A stretch of DNA of 37,182 nt from GCA-2697345 sp049602715 (GCA_049602715.1 JBMYRX010000014.1:1-37182); one strand, 5' to 3'; numbered from the stretch's first letter, positions 17,313-26,148 are shown. The notes: generated from the sequence alone by a model not told the origin. Numbers and translations are program-made.

Positions 17313-18506
17313 TTATCTTTTTGGTGCATTTGCAGCCGCGGGTCCTATTCTCCAATCTTTTGGGTCAGTAGAAGAGAGCATTCTTTGTCTGACCTCTAAC
17401 CACCAACCCATATTAGGGGGCCAATCATCAAAAGTTTGGCCTTCGTTTAAAAGTTTAGCGGCGTGTAGCCCCCAATGAGGATTAAATAATGCCTCCCGAC
17501 CTAATGCTACCAAGTCAGCACTTCCGTCAGAAATTATCTTTTCTGCATGCACTGGATCCATTATCATACCTACAGCCATTGTGGGCATTTTAGCACCCTG
17601 CCGAATAGAGGCTGCTAGCGGCACTTGATAGCCAGGTGTTGGAGGTGATTTTGTTGCTAAGCTGAAGAGAGAGTTTGGTCCTTTTATTCCTCCTGAAGAG
17701 CAGTCAATTGCGTCCACTCCGCGTTTTTTTAGTTCTTTTGCTAATCTAATTGTATCTTCAATTTCCAAACCACCTTCAAATCGGTCGATGCATGAGAGTC
17801 TAAAGAAAATAGGTTTATCCTCTGGCCAATTATTCCTCAATGCTTCTGCAATTTCCAACGCAAACCTCATACGGTTTTCTGAGTTACCACCATAGGAGTC
17901 GGTTCTTGTATTGCTTATTGGTGATAAAAAGGAGTGAATAAGATAACCATGGGCAGCATGAACATCTAAGATTTGAAATCCGGCTTCGTTGCATCTACGT
18001 GCTGCTTCTCCAAAAGCTGTAACAAGCTCTTTCACTTCATTTTCTGATGGGGATTTTGGTGTTGCATAGCCGGGCGCAGCAGGTTCGGCACTACAAGAGA
18101 TAATCTCCCATGGAGGCTCACCGATTGCCATATCTTTATCGCTTAGTGGTTGAAGCCCATCATAAGGCCTTTGACGAGATGATTTTGGACCACAATGACC
18201 AATTTGAGCGGCTGCGATGGATCCTTGTGAGCGTATGAAAGAAGCTATTTTTGTTAACATAGGAATTTGTGAATCACACCAAATTCCAGCGTCAGAATAT
18301 GTACTCCGCCCTCTAGCTTCCACGCAGAGTACCTCTGTAAAAACTGTACCAAAATTTCCAACCGCAAACTTTCCTAAATGGACTAGATGCCAATCGGTAC
18401 ACTCACCGGTTTCTTTGGCCATGTACATCTGCATTGGTGACACCACAATTCTATTTGGTAGTTCAACATTTCTTAATCTAAGCGGTGATAGAAGTTTATT
18501 AGTCAT
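17313..18506 (-). CDS. Old Yellow Enzyme-family NADH:flavin oxidoreductase (YqjM-like)
   Basis: This is an FMN-containing TIM-barrel ene-reductase, 397 residues. The YqjM-like features are RIVVSPMQMY near 19-28, the substrate-activating His183 and His186 in DVHAAHGYLIHSFLSP, the flavin-binding NTRTDSYGG at 199-207, and the C-terminal phosphate-binding VALGREALFNPHW. Two places differ from the classical pattern: the redox-tuning cysteine of YqjM (PMCMY) is Gln26, and the usual H-A-G-R-K loop reads HCGPKS near 104-109. These enzymes reduce activated C=C bonds or demethylate N-methyl compounds (the family includes trimethylamine and histamine dehydrogenase relatives). GGGGGG lies before the ATG. 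Confidence 0.92.
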   Translation of the reverse strand: MTNKLLSPLRLRNVELPNRIVVSPMQMYMAKETGECTDWHLVHLGKFAVGNFGTVFTEVLCVEARGRSTYSDAGIWCDSQIPMLTKIASFIRSQGSIAAAQIGHCGPKSSRQRPYDGLQPLSDKDMAIGEPPWEIISCSAEPAAPGYATPKSPSENEVKELVTAFGEAARRCNEAGFQILDVHAAHGYLIHSFLSPISNTRTDSYGGNSENRMRFALEIAEALRNNWPEDKPIFFRLSCIDRFEGGLEIEDTIRLAKELKKRGVDAIDCSSGGIKGPNSLFSLATKSPPTPGYQVPLAASIRQGAKMPTMAVGMIMDPVHAEKIISDGSADLVALGREALFNPHWGLHAAKLLNEGQTFDDWPPNMGWWLEVRQRMLSSTDPKDWRIGPAAANAPKR

Positions 18507-18540
18507 AGTATACCCCCCAAAGGATGATCAAAAGTACAGC

Positions 18541-18582
18541 TAAAAAGCTTGATTGGTTATCAACTATCAAACCTTTTTTTTT
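18541..18582 (-). terminator. Likely (possibly bidirectional) intrinsic terminator
   Basis: AAAAAGCTTGAT (18542-18553) can pair with ATCAAACCTTTT (18566-18577) as a stem of about twelve pairs, two of them G-U on the RNA, around a 12-base loop. In the minus direction it ends with CTTTTT and lies 117 bases after the M20 hydrolase stop (18699). In the plus direction it is followed by nine Ts, but no plus-strand gene feeds it. It would separate the M20/Tm-1-like operon from the oxidoreductase-deacylase pair. The rest of 18507-18698 shows no gene. Confidence 0.42.
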
Positions 18583-18698
18583 AAGTGCAAGTCAAAAGAT
18601 CATATTCATTGGGATTAGTATGTCTATTCACATAGATAAACGTTAATTTTCATATAGGTGAATTAATCTTTTTTAAATCGCTAATTCGTGAAGTGATA

Positions 18699-19862
18699 TT
18701 ATTTTTTTGGGACAGCAGACAGTCTATTGCGGGTTAAATTGATTAAATAGTTAACACTAGGCTCTAGGGCGTCATCATTAAAGTCATATCTGGGGTTATG
18801 TAGAGGAGCTGAGTTTTCACCATTTCCAAAAAAGACATAACAACCTGAGGTATGATTAAGGAATCTGGCAAAATCTTCTGAACCAGTCACAGGTTGAGTT
18901 GCAACTTTTGTTTTATCTTTTCCAAACGTAAATTGAGCAATTTTTAGTGCTTCTTCGGCCAAGTTGGCATCATTTATAAGTGGAATAAACTCTCGAGAAT
19001 AGTTCACAGAGAACTTTAGGCCATGAGCGGACGCTATTCCTGAAGTTATACTAGTCACTTCCTTTTCAATTTTACTACTGACCTCTTTACGAAAACTACG
19101 AGCATCTCCAAGTATACGAGATAGTCCTGGCAGTATATTTCGTGATCCATCTGTAATTAGTTCGGTAACTGATACTACTGCTACGTCTGTGGGATCAATT
19201 TTTCGTGAAACAATTGTTTGGAGTTCTGTAACCAGAGCGCAAGCTGGTTGAAGAGTTTCTTTAACTGCCTGTGGTTTTGACGCATGCCCTCCGATCCCTC
19301 TCAATTCAATTTCAAAATTATCTTCTGCGGACATCATTGGCCCTGGTCTGGTTTCAAAGTGCCCGACTTCTATCCCCGGCATGTTATGAAATCCCCAAAT
19401 CTCTTCAAAACTGAATTTCTCCATTAAACCATCATCAATCATTGCTTGAGCGCCTTTTCCCCACTCTTCCGCTGGTTGAAAAATAAAATGTATTATTCCA
19501 TCGAATCCATAACTTTTTGCTAGAATTGCAGCAGTTCCCAACAAGATTGTGGTGTGCCCATCATGTCCACAAGCATGCATATGACCAGGGAAATCTGACT
19601 TGTAAGAAAAATCATTTTGCTCTTCGATCATTAAAGCGTCCATATCAGCACGTATTGCAATTGCCTTGTTGGAATTACCATTTCGTAATGTTGCAACGAC
19701 ACCTGTACCACCAATATTGGTTGAAATTTCTTTAATTCCAAATGATTTTAATTTCTCGACAACAAATGCTGCTGTTTTTTTAGTGTTAAAGCCAAACTCT
19801 GGAGACCGATGGAGAGTTTGCCTCCATTCCCGCATCTGTTTGTCTAAAAAATTTGAAGTCAT
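18699..19862 (-). CDS. M20-family amidohydrolase (hippurate / N-acyl-amino-acid hydrolase type)
   Basis: This is a zinc amidohydrolase of the HipO/IAA-amino-acid-hydrolase branch of M20, 387 residues. The metal site is seen in MHACGHDGHTTILLG (Cys98, His100, His103), the general base Glu132 with Glu133 in IFQPAEEWGKGAQAM, and His in WGFHNMPG; the lid domain carries GGHASKPQ. These enzymes cleave amide bonds of N-acyl or N-aroyl amino acids. It follows the Tm-1-like gene by 27 bases and is probably the last gene of a long minus-strand operon. The other M20 gene in the window (15977-17269) belongs to a different subfamily and is not a recent duplicate. Confidence 0.92.
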   Translation of the reverse strand: MTSNFLDKQMREWRQTLHRSPEFGFNTKKTAAFVVEKLKSFGIKEISTNIGGTGVVATLRNGNSNKAIAIRADMDALMIEEQNDFSYKSDFPGHMHACGHDGHTTILLGTAAILAKSYGFDGIIHFIFQPAEEWGKGAQAMIDDGLMEKFSFEEIWGFHNMPGIEVGHFETRPGPMMSAEDNFEIELRGIGGHASKPQAVKETLQPACALVTELQTIVSRKIDPTDVAVVSVTELITDGSRNILPGLSRILGDARSFRKEVSSKIEKEVTSITSGIASAHGLKFSVNYSREFIPLINDANLAEEALKIAQFTFGKDKTKVATQPVTGSEDFARFLNHTSGCYVFFGNGENSAPLHNPRYDFNDDALEPSVNYLINLTRNRLSAVPKK

Positions 19863-19889
19863 TGTATAACCTTTTAAAATGATAAATTT

Positions 19890-21125
19890 TTAAGCTTTAC
19901 CAACAATACCTTCCAAAACCCAATTATCAAAGATTTCTAACGCTTTACTAGTGAACGCTGTATCATTAATATGGGCATCAATCTCTGTAAGATTGACAGA
20001 GCTAGATACTGTATTTTTTAGAGCAGTAGTAAACGCGTTTAAGCCATCGGGATCGTAAGCATCACCACCGACCCTATCCCATTCCTCAATTCCCTGATTA
20101 GGGATTATAAGATGAACTGGTGCTTTGCTTAACCCTAATCGACGATTATAGTCCTTTGCTATTTCTACTCGCTCCTCCTTCGAGAAAATTGTACTTTTAA
20201 TTAGTTTATTATGGATATGAATATGACGATTTTTGAAGTTTTTTGGTATTTTTTGCCAACCTGCAAAATCAATAAGGTCCATACAACCAGGAGCAACTAT
20301 TTGAGGAATCCCAGCTCTACCAGCATTTAACATGCGATCTTGTCCAGCGTGAACGATGGATCCGTAAAGGAAATTACCGATTTCGCAACCTGCGAAATCC
20401 ATTACGCATGCAAAACCATTTTTTGCAGCTATACTCTCAAAAGCCATTCCTCCCATCCCCATAGCATGGAAAATAGCAACCTCATAACCACGCGATTCAA
20501 GCTCAGGCTTTAATTTAGTTATATATTTTAAGCACGACGTGCCAAGTGATGTAATACCTACAATAGGTTTATCATTTTTAGGAAGTTCTACGGCCCTTGC
20601 TGCGCCTAACACGGCTCCTGCGGCTTGGGATAGGGATGATTTACACACTGAATTAAGACCGTACAATCCACCTGCCCAAAGTATCATTTGTATATCAGGT
20701 GAAAGTCGTTCTGAGGGTATGATGGGAGAAAAGGATACTGTTGAAACAACATATTTTGGCAAGCCCAAGGGTAATGATTGACACACATCCAAAGCAAGGT
20801 CAGTACCCATTGTCCCGCCTAATATTATGACACCATCAAATTTATTATTGAAGTTCAATTGATTGGCTAATCTAGAGGCACCACTAGACATAATATTCAT
20901 TGCAATGTGCTCGCTACCGCTATCTATAGCCTCTTTAATTGATTTTCCTGCAGCTTCTGCGACGTCATGCTTAGAAAAATGGGTTTCTTTTTTAGGTTCG
21001 CCCAAGACACTCACATCCATAGTCAAAACTTTACCACCCATAGAAGTAATTCGGTCAGAAATATAATTTAACTCATCACTCTTGGTGTCGTATGTTCCAA
21101 TAACCAAAATTGTTTTTTCAGACAT
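19890..21125 (-). CDS. Tm-1-like ATP-binding-domain protein (UPF0261)
   Basis: This 411-residue member of the UPF0261 family is homologous to the N-terminal ATP-binding domain of the tomato Tm-1 virus-resistance protein. The family signature opens the protein: TILVIGTYDTKSDELNYI, followed by DVSVLG near residue 40. Glycine-rich nucleotide-binding stretches include VIILGGTMGTDLAL near 99 and HAMGMGGMAFE near 220. The bacterial cellular role is not established; members often sit next to a TIM-barrel partner gene, and none is present here. It lies between the M19-like gene (81 bases upstream) and the M20 amidohydrolase (27 bases downstream), which suggests a job in the same catabolic unit. I do not infer a reaction. 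Confidence 0.87.
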   Translation of the reverse strand: MSEKTILVIGTYDTKSDELNYISDRITSMGGKVLTMDVSVLGEPKKETHFSKHDVAEAAGKSIKEAIDSGSEHIAMNIMSSGASRLANQLNFNNKFDGVIILGGTMGTDLALDVCQSLPLGLPKYVVSTVSFSPIIPSERLSPDIQMILWAGGLYGLNSVCKSSLSQAAGAVLGAARAVELPKNDKPIVGITSLGTSCLKYITKLKPELESRGYEVAIFHAMGMGGMAFESIAAKNGFACVMDFAGCEIGNFLYGSIVHAGQDRMLNAGRAGIPQIVAPGCMDLIDFAGWQKIPKNFKNRHIHIHNKLIKSTIFSKEERVEIAKDYNRRLGLSKAPVHLIIPNQGIEEWDRVGGDAYDPDGLNAFTTALKNTVSSSVNLTEIDAHINDTAFTSKALEIFDNWVLEGIVGKA

Positions 21126-21206
21126 ATTATGTACTTTCTGAGTTTTAGTTCACTTTTGAATTATCATTAACATATTTTTAACTTTCAAAGAAGATTAAGT
21201 TATCAA

Positions 21207-22181
21207 CTACCAAACTTCGTCTAGGAATTTTAACCAATTACCACCTAAAACACCTCTAATCCGAGTTTCAGACCAGCCTGCACGCTCCATTGCAGGAATG
21301 AAGTTTTGATAATCACCTAGTGTCTCTAGTCCTTTCGGCATAGCTGGGAGTTTAAAGTGCTGGAAGCCCTTAGTTGTCAGACGTCCAAGCCCCTTATCTG
21401 CACTTATATAATCAAAAAATGACATATCTTGGTCTTGGATCCAGTCCGTTCCAAGTCCAATATTATCTTCACCAATAAGATTAATTAGATATTCAACTCC
21501 CTCAATACAATCGTCGATGGTAGTATCAGGGCCCTTCGGTAGAAATGGGGTATAACTTGCGAAACCAACAAACCCACCGTGGTTAACGATCGTACGAAGT
21601 TGGTCGTCAGTTTTATTTCGAGGATGCTCTAATAGCATTGGGCAGCAATGCGTATAGGCTACCGGGGAACTTGAATACTTTATTGCTTGATCACTTGTTA
21701 AAGGCCCAACATGGGACAGATCAACTAACATACCTAATCTGTTCATTTCATCGATTGCGTGTCTTCCAAAATCAGTAAGGCCCCCATCATGTGTCTCCCA
21801 GCAGCCGGACCCAACGAGGTTTTGTGTATTATAAGTCAACTGAACTACTCTTACGCCAAGGTTATAAAAAAGCTCGAGGTTACGAATATCTGTATCTATC
21901 GCACTTGTATTTTGCCAGCCCAAGATGATGCCAACCTTACCATTCGACTTTGCTTTTCGTATATCATCAACGCTTGTAATTTTTGTAATTATGTCATCAT
22001 GCTCTCTAAACCATTGATTCCATTGAGAAATATTTGCCATTGTTTGTGAAAAATTTTCCCACACCGAACATGTACAGTTTGCGGCTGTTACTCCTCCACG
22101 AGCCATATCTTCAAAAAGCTCTCGGGAGAATTTACTTACTACTAATCCATCAATGATAATTGTATCCTTAAGATCACTCAT
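21207..22181 (-). CDS. M19 (membrane/renal dipeptidase)-family protein with altered metal site
   Basis: This 324-residue TIM-barrel protein of the peptidase M19 family carries segments that match M19: GVRVVQLTYNTQNLVGSGC near 130, VDLSHVGPLTSDQAI near 173 and PVAYTHCCPM near 193, which hold the two later zinc histidines. However, the N-terminal H-x-D/N metal motif is replaced (IIIDGLVVSKF near 8-18), and the bridging glutamate position reads GWQNTSAID near 100, with Gln. So at least three of the five renal dipeptidase ligands appear to be missing. This may be a one-metal or non-peptidase hydrolase. GGAG precedes the ATG, and the gene starts 3 bases after the alpha/beta hydrolase stop. The end of the protein, RIRGVLGGNWLKFLDEVW, is the normal M19 tail. 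Confidence 0.85.
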   Translation of the reverse strand: MSDLKDTIIIDGLVVSKFSRELFEDMARGGVTAANCTCSVWENFSQTMANISQWNQWFREHDDIITKITSVDDIRKAKSNGKVGIILGWQNTSAIDTDIRNLELFYNLGVRVVQLTYNTQNLVGSGCWETHDGGLTDFGRHAIDEMNRLGMLVDLSHVGPLTSDQAIKYSSSPVAYTHCCPMLLEHPRNKTDDQLRTIVNHGGFVGFASYTPFLPKGPDTTIDDCIEGVEYLINLIGEDNIGLGTDWIQDQDMSFFDYISADKGLGRLTTKGFQHFKLPAMPKGLETLGDYQNFIPAMERAGWSETRIRGVLGGNWLKFLDEVW

Positions 22182-22184
22182 CTT

Positions 22185-23036
22185 TCACTCCTTTTTTAAT
22201 CCTCTAATTAAGTTTTTGTTTGGTTCATTTTTTTGAATTAGTTTAGTAATTTTAGATGCTAATTCAGTAGTGCGTGTTTCAATTAACATGTGGCCGCCAC
22301 TTTGAAATTGTAGATGATCACAATTAGGAATTTTTTCTACAATTGAGAGGCCAAACCATGGGGGCATAAGTTGGTCATCGACCGAATGCGCTACTAGGGT
22401 GGGACATGTTACAGTCTTTAAAATGTCTCTACCATCAAACTCTAGAATTGGTTTTAAACCATCTGAAACAAATTGATAATCTACTTTAATCTTTTTTGCA
22501 TCCAATTCCATTTTTTCGAAGCCATTCATGTGTTGCTTTCTATAGTTGGGTGGATAAAGAAGACTTATGTTATAACGAAAATAGTCACCTGAACTTAAAG
22601 CTTTTGCCGCAGAAACGCGAAGATATTGCATTTTAGTTAAGTGATTATCTGCATGAGTCCACGGGGATATTAAGGATAAAGTTAAAATACGGTCTGGCTG
22701 CTGTTTAATCATTGACAAACCAATACCGCAACCTGTGGAGTGGCATACAATATGGGCTGAATTAATTGATAATCCGTCTAGTAGCTCAAAGACTTCTCGA
22801 GCGCGTTCTGACAATGGTATTGGACCTATACAGCGAGATGATGGGCTCTTGCCAAGCCCTCGTTGGTCATAATTTACTACTAGAGTTTTAACAGCCAAAG
22901 TATCTATAAAGGGTTGTACCCCTATCGGGCCACGGCTCAACGGTTTCAAGATAATTATAGGTGAGTTTTCTTTCTGTTTTTCCTCACCATTGATCTCATA
23001 ATATATATCACCGCGATCAAGTTTTAAAAGTGGCAC
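22185..23036 (-). CDS. Alpha/beta-fold hydrolase
   Basis: This 283-residue alpha/beta hydrolase has the probable triad Ser100 in IVCHSTGCG, Asp220 in AHSVDDQLMPP, and His249 in FQSGGHMLIE. The nucleophile elbow is C-H-S-T-G instead of the usual G-x-S-x-G. The oxyanion-side motif YDQRGLGKSPSS near 56-67 resembles prolyl iminopeptidase and lactonase-type members. It starts at GTG with AGGGAG eight bases upstream. It stands between the HMG-CoA-lyase-like gene and the M19-like gene in the same direction. It may open a lactone or ester in the pathway, but the substrate is unknown. Confidence 0.88.
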   Translation of the reverse strand: MPLLKLDRGDIYYEINGEEKQKENSPIIILKPLSRGPIGVQPFIDTLAVKTLVVNYDQRGLGKSPSSRCIGPIPLSERAREVFELLDGLSINSAHIVCHSTGCGIGLSMIKQQPDRILTLSLISPWTHADNHLTKMQYLRVSAAKALSSGDYFRYNISLLYPPNYRKQHMNGFEKMELDAKKIKVDYQFVSDGLKPILEFDGRDILKTVTCPTLVAHSVDDQLMPPWFGLSIVEKIPNCDHLQFQSGGHMLIETRTTELASKITKLIQKNEPNKNLIRGLKKE

Positions 23037-23135
23037 TGGGTTACTCCCTTATATTAGTCAAGCCATTATATATTTTTGATATATTTTTAGAAGAGTTTGT
23101 CTGGAGCTGTAAAGGCTAAAAGGTAGTAATTAATT

Positions 23136-24080
23136 TTAAAAATTTATTGCGGGCAGTGCAACGCTCAGCTTTCCTTCTAATGTTTCATTGGGTAATATAC
23201 TTGAAAGGTGATTTCTTAGGAGAATTAGTTCTTGGATATTAATTCCTGTGTTAAAGCCCATATTTTCTAATAAGTAAACGCAGTCTTCAGTCGCAATATT
23301 CCCAGAGGCGCCTGGAGCAAATGGGCACCCACCTAGACCTGCTAAAGTGGCATCGAATTTTCTGACACCTGCCTCCGCAGCTGACACCACATTGGCTAAA
23401 CCCATTGCTCGAGTATCGTGAAAATGAGCAGCCATAGGGATTGTTCCAATAGTATTACTCAACTTTGAAAAAAGTGATTTTACTTGATTTGGATTGGCAT
23501 AACCGACCGTATCAGCCAAATTGATTTCGTATGCACCACCTTCCGCCATGTTGGACGCTAGCCTTAATACTTGTATTTCAGCCACCGATCCTTGCATGGA
23601 ACAGCCAAACGATGTCGCGATAGCTCCTGCAACCTCAATTTTTCTACCGCTGATATTACAAAGATTGATAACTTCTTTAAACATTGAAAGAGACTCGGCT
23701 ATCGAGCATCTTACATTTGATTGATTATGTTCTTCAGACGCTGATATTACAAAAGTAATTTTTTCTGTCCCTGCAGCGATTGCTCGATTAGCACCCTTGA
23801 GATTCAAAACTAAAGCGGTTGCCTTTAGGTTTTGTATCTTATTAGAACTTATCACCATTTCATTAGCGTCAGAAAACTGAGGTAAAAGTTTGGGTGGCAC
23901 GAACGATGTAACTTCGATTTCGGTGAAACCAGCTTTCACTTGTTTCTTCACCCATTGTAATTTTTGTTGAGTTGTTAGCTGAGTTTTGATAAGTTGAAGT
24001 CCATCTCTTAAACCAACTTCCCGTATTTCGACAATATCAGACACATTAACAGCCTTTAAATATTGGAGGTCTTTTCTCAT
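23136..24080 (-). CDS. Hydroxymethylglutaryl-CoA lyase family enzyme
   Basis: This is a DRE-TIM-barrel lyase that splits 3-hydroxy-3-methylglutaryl-CoA, or a close relative, into acetoacetate and acetyl-CoA. Catalytic Arg25-Asp26 in EVGLRDGLQ, metal histidines 219 and 221 in AAHFHDTRAMG, the mobile-loop Cys252 in GLGGCPFAPGASGN and Asn261 are all present, as in characterised HMG-CoA lyases. The N-terminal SFVPPKLLPQ differs a little from the usual SFVSPKW, so a related tertiary hydroxyacyl-CoA substrate is possible. The start is uncertain: the ATG at 24080 overlaps the hydratase gene by 35 bases, while a GTG at 24044, directly beyond the hydratase stop with AAAGG before it, would give a more typical short N-terminus. 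Confidence 0.9.
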   Translation of the reverse strand: MRKDLQYLKAVNVSDIVEIREVGLRDGLQLIKTQLTTQQKLQWVKKQVKAGFTEIEVTSFVPPKLLPQFSDANEMVISSNKIQNLKATALVLNLKGANRAIAAGTEKITFVISASEEHNQSNVRCSIAESLSMFKEVINLCNISGRKIEVAGAIATSFGCSMQGSVAEIQVLRLASNMAEGGAYEINLADTVGYANPNQVKSLFSKLSNTIGTIPMAAHFHDTRAMGLANVVSAAEAGVRKFDATLAGLGGCPFAPGASGNIATEDCVYLLENMGFNTGINIQELILLRNHLSSILPNETLEGKLSVALPAINF

Positions 24081-24840
24081 TAAAGGCTTTTACGCCTTCT
24101 ATTCGATCTTTTGTTGGAACAGTACGATTATATGCTTCAATTTCAAATGACATACCATCAGACAAACTCATTTGAAGCCCCTTGTGGATTGCTTGTTTGG
24201 CCTGTCTTACAGCGACAGGCGCATTTTTAGCGATTATCTGTGCGACTTCAAGGACTGATGGAAGCAGCTCAGAGATCGGAAGAACTTTATTCACAAGACC
24301 CCAATCAAGAGCTTCTTGAGCGCTAAATACTTTTCCAGTCAATATTAGCTCTTTAGCTTTTCGCTCTCCGATTGCACGTGTTAATGTTTGGGTTCCTCCC
24401 GCACCTGGAATAATCCCTAGCTTAACTTCAGTTTGAGAAAACTTAGCGTTATTCGAAGCATATACAAAATCTAACATGGCTACCAACTCACAACCCCCAC
24501 CATAGGCTGCTCCATTAATTGCGCCAATTAAAGGAATGGGAAACTCAATAACTGTGCGGGCCATTTTTTCATAAACTAAATGCTGCTCTACCCATTGAGT
24601 TTCTGTCATACCGTGACGCTCTTTTAAATCACCACCTGCGCAAAAAGCCCTCTCGCCTGACCCAGTTACTATAACGGCCCTACAATTGTTTGGTGCCATA
24701 GACAAATTCTCAAACAAGTGAATTAATTCTCTTGCCATGAGCGTATTAAAAGCATTTGCTGACTCAGGACGATTAAGTGTTACTAAAGTAATATAATCTT
24801 TTACTACTTCAACTTTTATAGTTTTATATTTTTTTTCCAT
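24046..24840 (-). CDS. Enoyl-CoA hydratase/isomerase family protein
   Basis: This 264-residue crotonase-fold enzyme has the oxyanion-hole segment FCAGGDLKER near 67 and both hydratase glutamates: Glu118 in YGGGCELVAML and Glu138 in KFSQTEVKLG, before GIIPGAGGTQTLTRAIG. With both acids it should hydrate an enoyl-CoA rather than only isomerise. The open frame extends two codons to a TTG, but the ATG at 24840 is preferred and lies about 24 bases after the predicted transcription start. It is first in its operon and joined to the HMG-CoA-lyase-like gene, so 3-methylglutaconyl-CoA or a similar substrate is the natural guess. Confidence 0.92.
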   Translation of the reverse strand: MEKKYKTIKVEVVKDYITLVTLNRPESANAFNTLMARELIHLFENLSMAPNNCRAVIVTGSGERAFCAGGDLKERHGMTETQWVEQHLVYEKMARTVIEFPIPLIGAINGAAYGGGCELVAMLDFVYASNNAKFSQTEVKLGIIPGAGGTQTLTRAIGERKAKELILTGKVFSAQEALDWGLVNKVLPISELLPSVLEVAQIIAKNAPVAVRQAKQAIHKGLQMSLSDGMSFEIEAYNRTVPTKDRIEGVKAFNEKRPPIFKGC

Positions 24841-24870
24841 TAACAACTCTTTTTAACTTAGGTAGACATT

Positions 24871-24899
24871 ATTATACCAAGTATTTTATCTAACACCAA
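24871..24899 (-). promoter_or_regulatory. Sigma-70 promoter for the hydratase-lyase operon
   Basis: On the minus strand, TTGGTG (24894-24899) is followed after exactly 17 bases by a perfect TATAAT (24871-24876). Initiation near 24864 would leave a leader of about 24 bases before the ATG at 24840. It sits in the 171-base region shared with the divergent CoA-transferase operon; in the plus direction only a weak TTGAAA element (from about 24929) is seen. Confidence 0.5.
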
Positions 24900-25011
24900 T
24901 TTGCAATTTAAGGTACTTGCGTATGTTTGAAAAGCTTATCATTATTCAGCCATATATTTAAATCAAGAAAAACTGCTTTATCTTCTTTAGAATTTAAAAC
25001 TAAAAATAAGA

Positions 25012-26148
25012 ATGGGTTGCAACATTATGAGTTTGAACAAGGAATTAGATGGAATCTTAGTCGTTTCACTAGAGCAAGCGGTAGCGGCGCCATATTGTGG
25101 TTTACTACTGGCTGACGCCGGAGCAAGAGTAATAAAAATTGAACGACCTGAGGGCGATTTTGCGAGAGGTTATGATGCGGGAGCTGATGGACAAAGTGCA
25201 ATCTTTGCTTGGTTAAACCGAGGTAAAGAGTCTCTTTGTTTGAACCTTAAAGATACGGCTGATGTATCATTTATGTTAGAGCTTCTATCTAAAGCCGATG
25301 TTTTTATTAGTAATTTAGCGCCTGGGGCTGTGGATAGATTGGGCCTTGATGGTGAAACTCTGAGATCACGTAACCCAAAAATAATTACATGTCGGGTATC
25401 GGGTTATGGTGAAACAGGTGAGGCGGCTGAGATGAAGGCATATGATTTCTTAGTGCAAGCCGAAAGTGGGGTTTGTTCCGTTACTGGTACTAAAACGACA
25501 CCAAGTAGGGTAGGCGTTTCCATGACAGATTTGTCATCTGGTTTAACAGCGTTTTCTGCGATTTTGAGAGGCTTAATACAGGTCTCGCGAACGGGTGAGG
25601 GGATGGATATACCTATTTCCATGTTTGATGTAATGGCGGATTGGATGAATATGGCCCTTTTATCGCATCGGTATATGGGTGGCGCCCCTGAGAGAACCGG
25701 GCTTCAGCATAGCTTTATATCACCATATGGAGCCTTTACTTGTATGGATGGGTCTCAAATATTATTGTCTATTCAGAGTAATCGGGAGTGGGCTTCTTTT
25801 TGCGAATACGTTTTACAAGATGTCGATCTTATTTATGATCCATTTTTCAAGAACAATACTGACAGGTTCAGTAATAGAATTGAGTTAGATGCTAAAGTTA
25901 ATAAATGCTTTTCCAATTATGATAAGGCTACAGTCATAGAACTTCTCAAAAAGGCAAATATAGCGTACTCCTCTCTCAATTCAGTTTCTGATGTATCTAA
26001 ACATCAATTTTTAAAAACGTCTTATGCAAAAATTGGTAATCAAAGTATTGAACTGGCGGCTTTACCTGTATCGACGCAGTCGGGGTCACCTATAAATGTG
26101 CCTTGTTTAGGTGAACACAATAAAAGATTGAAAGAGGAGTTTTCCTAG
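25012..26148 (+). CDS. Family-III CoA-transferase (CaiB/BaiF)
   Basis: It transfers CoA between an acyl-CoA donor and a free carboxylic acid through an aspartyl-CoA anhydride. The catalytic aspartate is Asp145 in MKAYDFLVQAESG. The CoA-contacting N-terminus AAPYCGLLLADAGARVIKIE and the RVSGYGETG segment are family hallmarks. The 378 residues are near the normal length. An alternative ATG at 25027 would give the more usual short N-terminus; neither has a good ribosome binding site. It opens the plus-strand operon, divergent from the hydratase-lyase operon, and is followed 74 bases later by an acyl-CoA dehydrogenase. It probably activates the acid that the neighbouring enzymes degrade. Confidence 0.92.
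   Translation: MGCNIMSLNKELDGILVVSLEQAVAAPYCGLLLADAGARVIKIERPEGDFARGYDAGADGQSAIFAWLNRGKESLCLNLKDTADVSFMLELLSKADVFISNLAPGAVDRLGLDGETLRSRNPKIITCRVSGYGETGEAAEMKAYDFLVQAESGVCSVTGTKTTPSRVGVSMTDLSSGLTAFSAILRGLIQVSRTGEGMDIPISMFDVMADWMNMALLSHRYMGGAPERTGLQHSFISPYGAFTCMDGSQILLSIQSNREWASFCEYVLQDVDLIYDPFFKNNTDRFSNRIELDAKVNKCFSNYDKATVIELLKKANIAYSSLNSVSDVSKHQFLKTSYAKIGNQSIELAALPVSTQSGSPINVPCLGEHNKRLKEEFS

Noticed and set aside
15977..19862. Recent duplication of two M20 hydrolases
   Set aside because: The two proteins use different metal-site patterns (HIDVVPEG versus ACGHDGH) and belong to separate subfamilies.
19890..21125. Antiviral defence role because of similarity to tomato Tm-1
   Set aside because: The similarity is only to the ATP-binding domain, there are no defence genes nearby, and the setting is catabolic.
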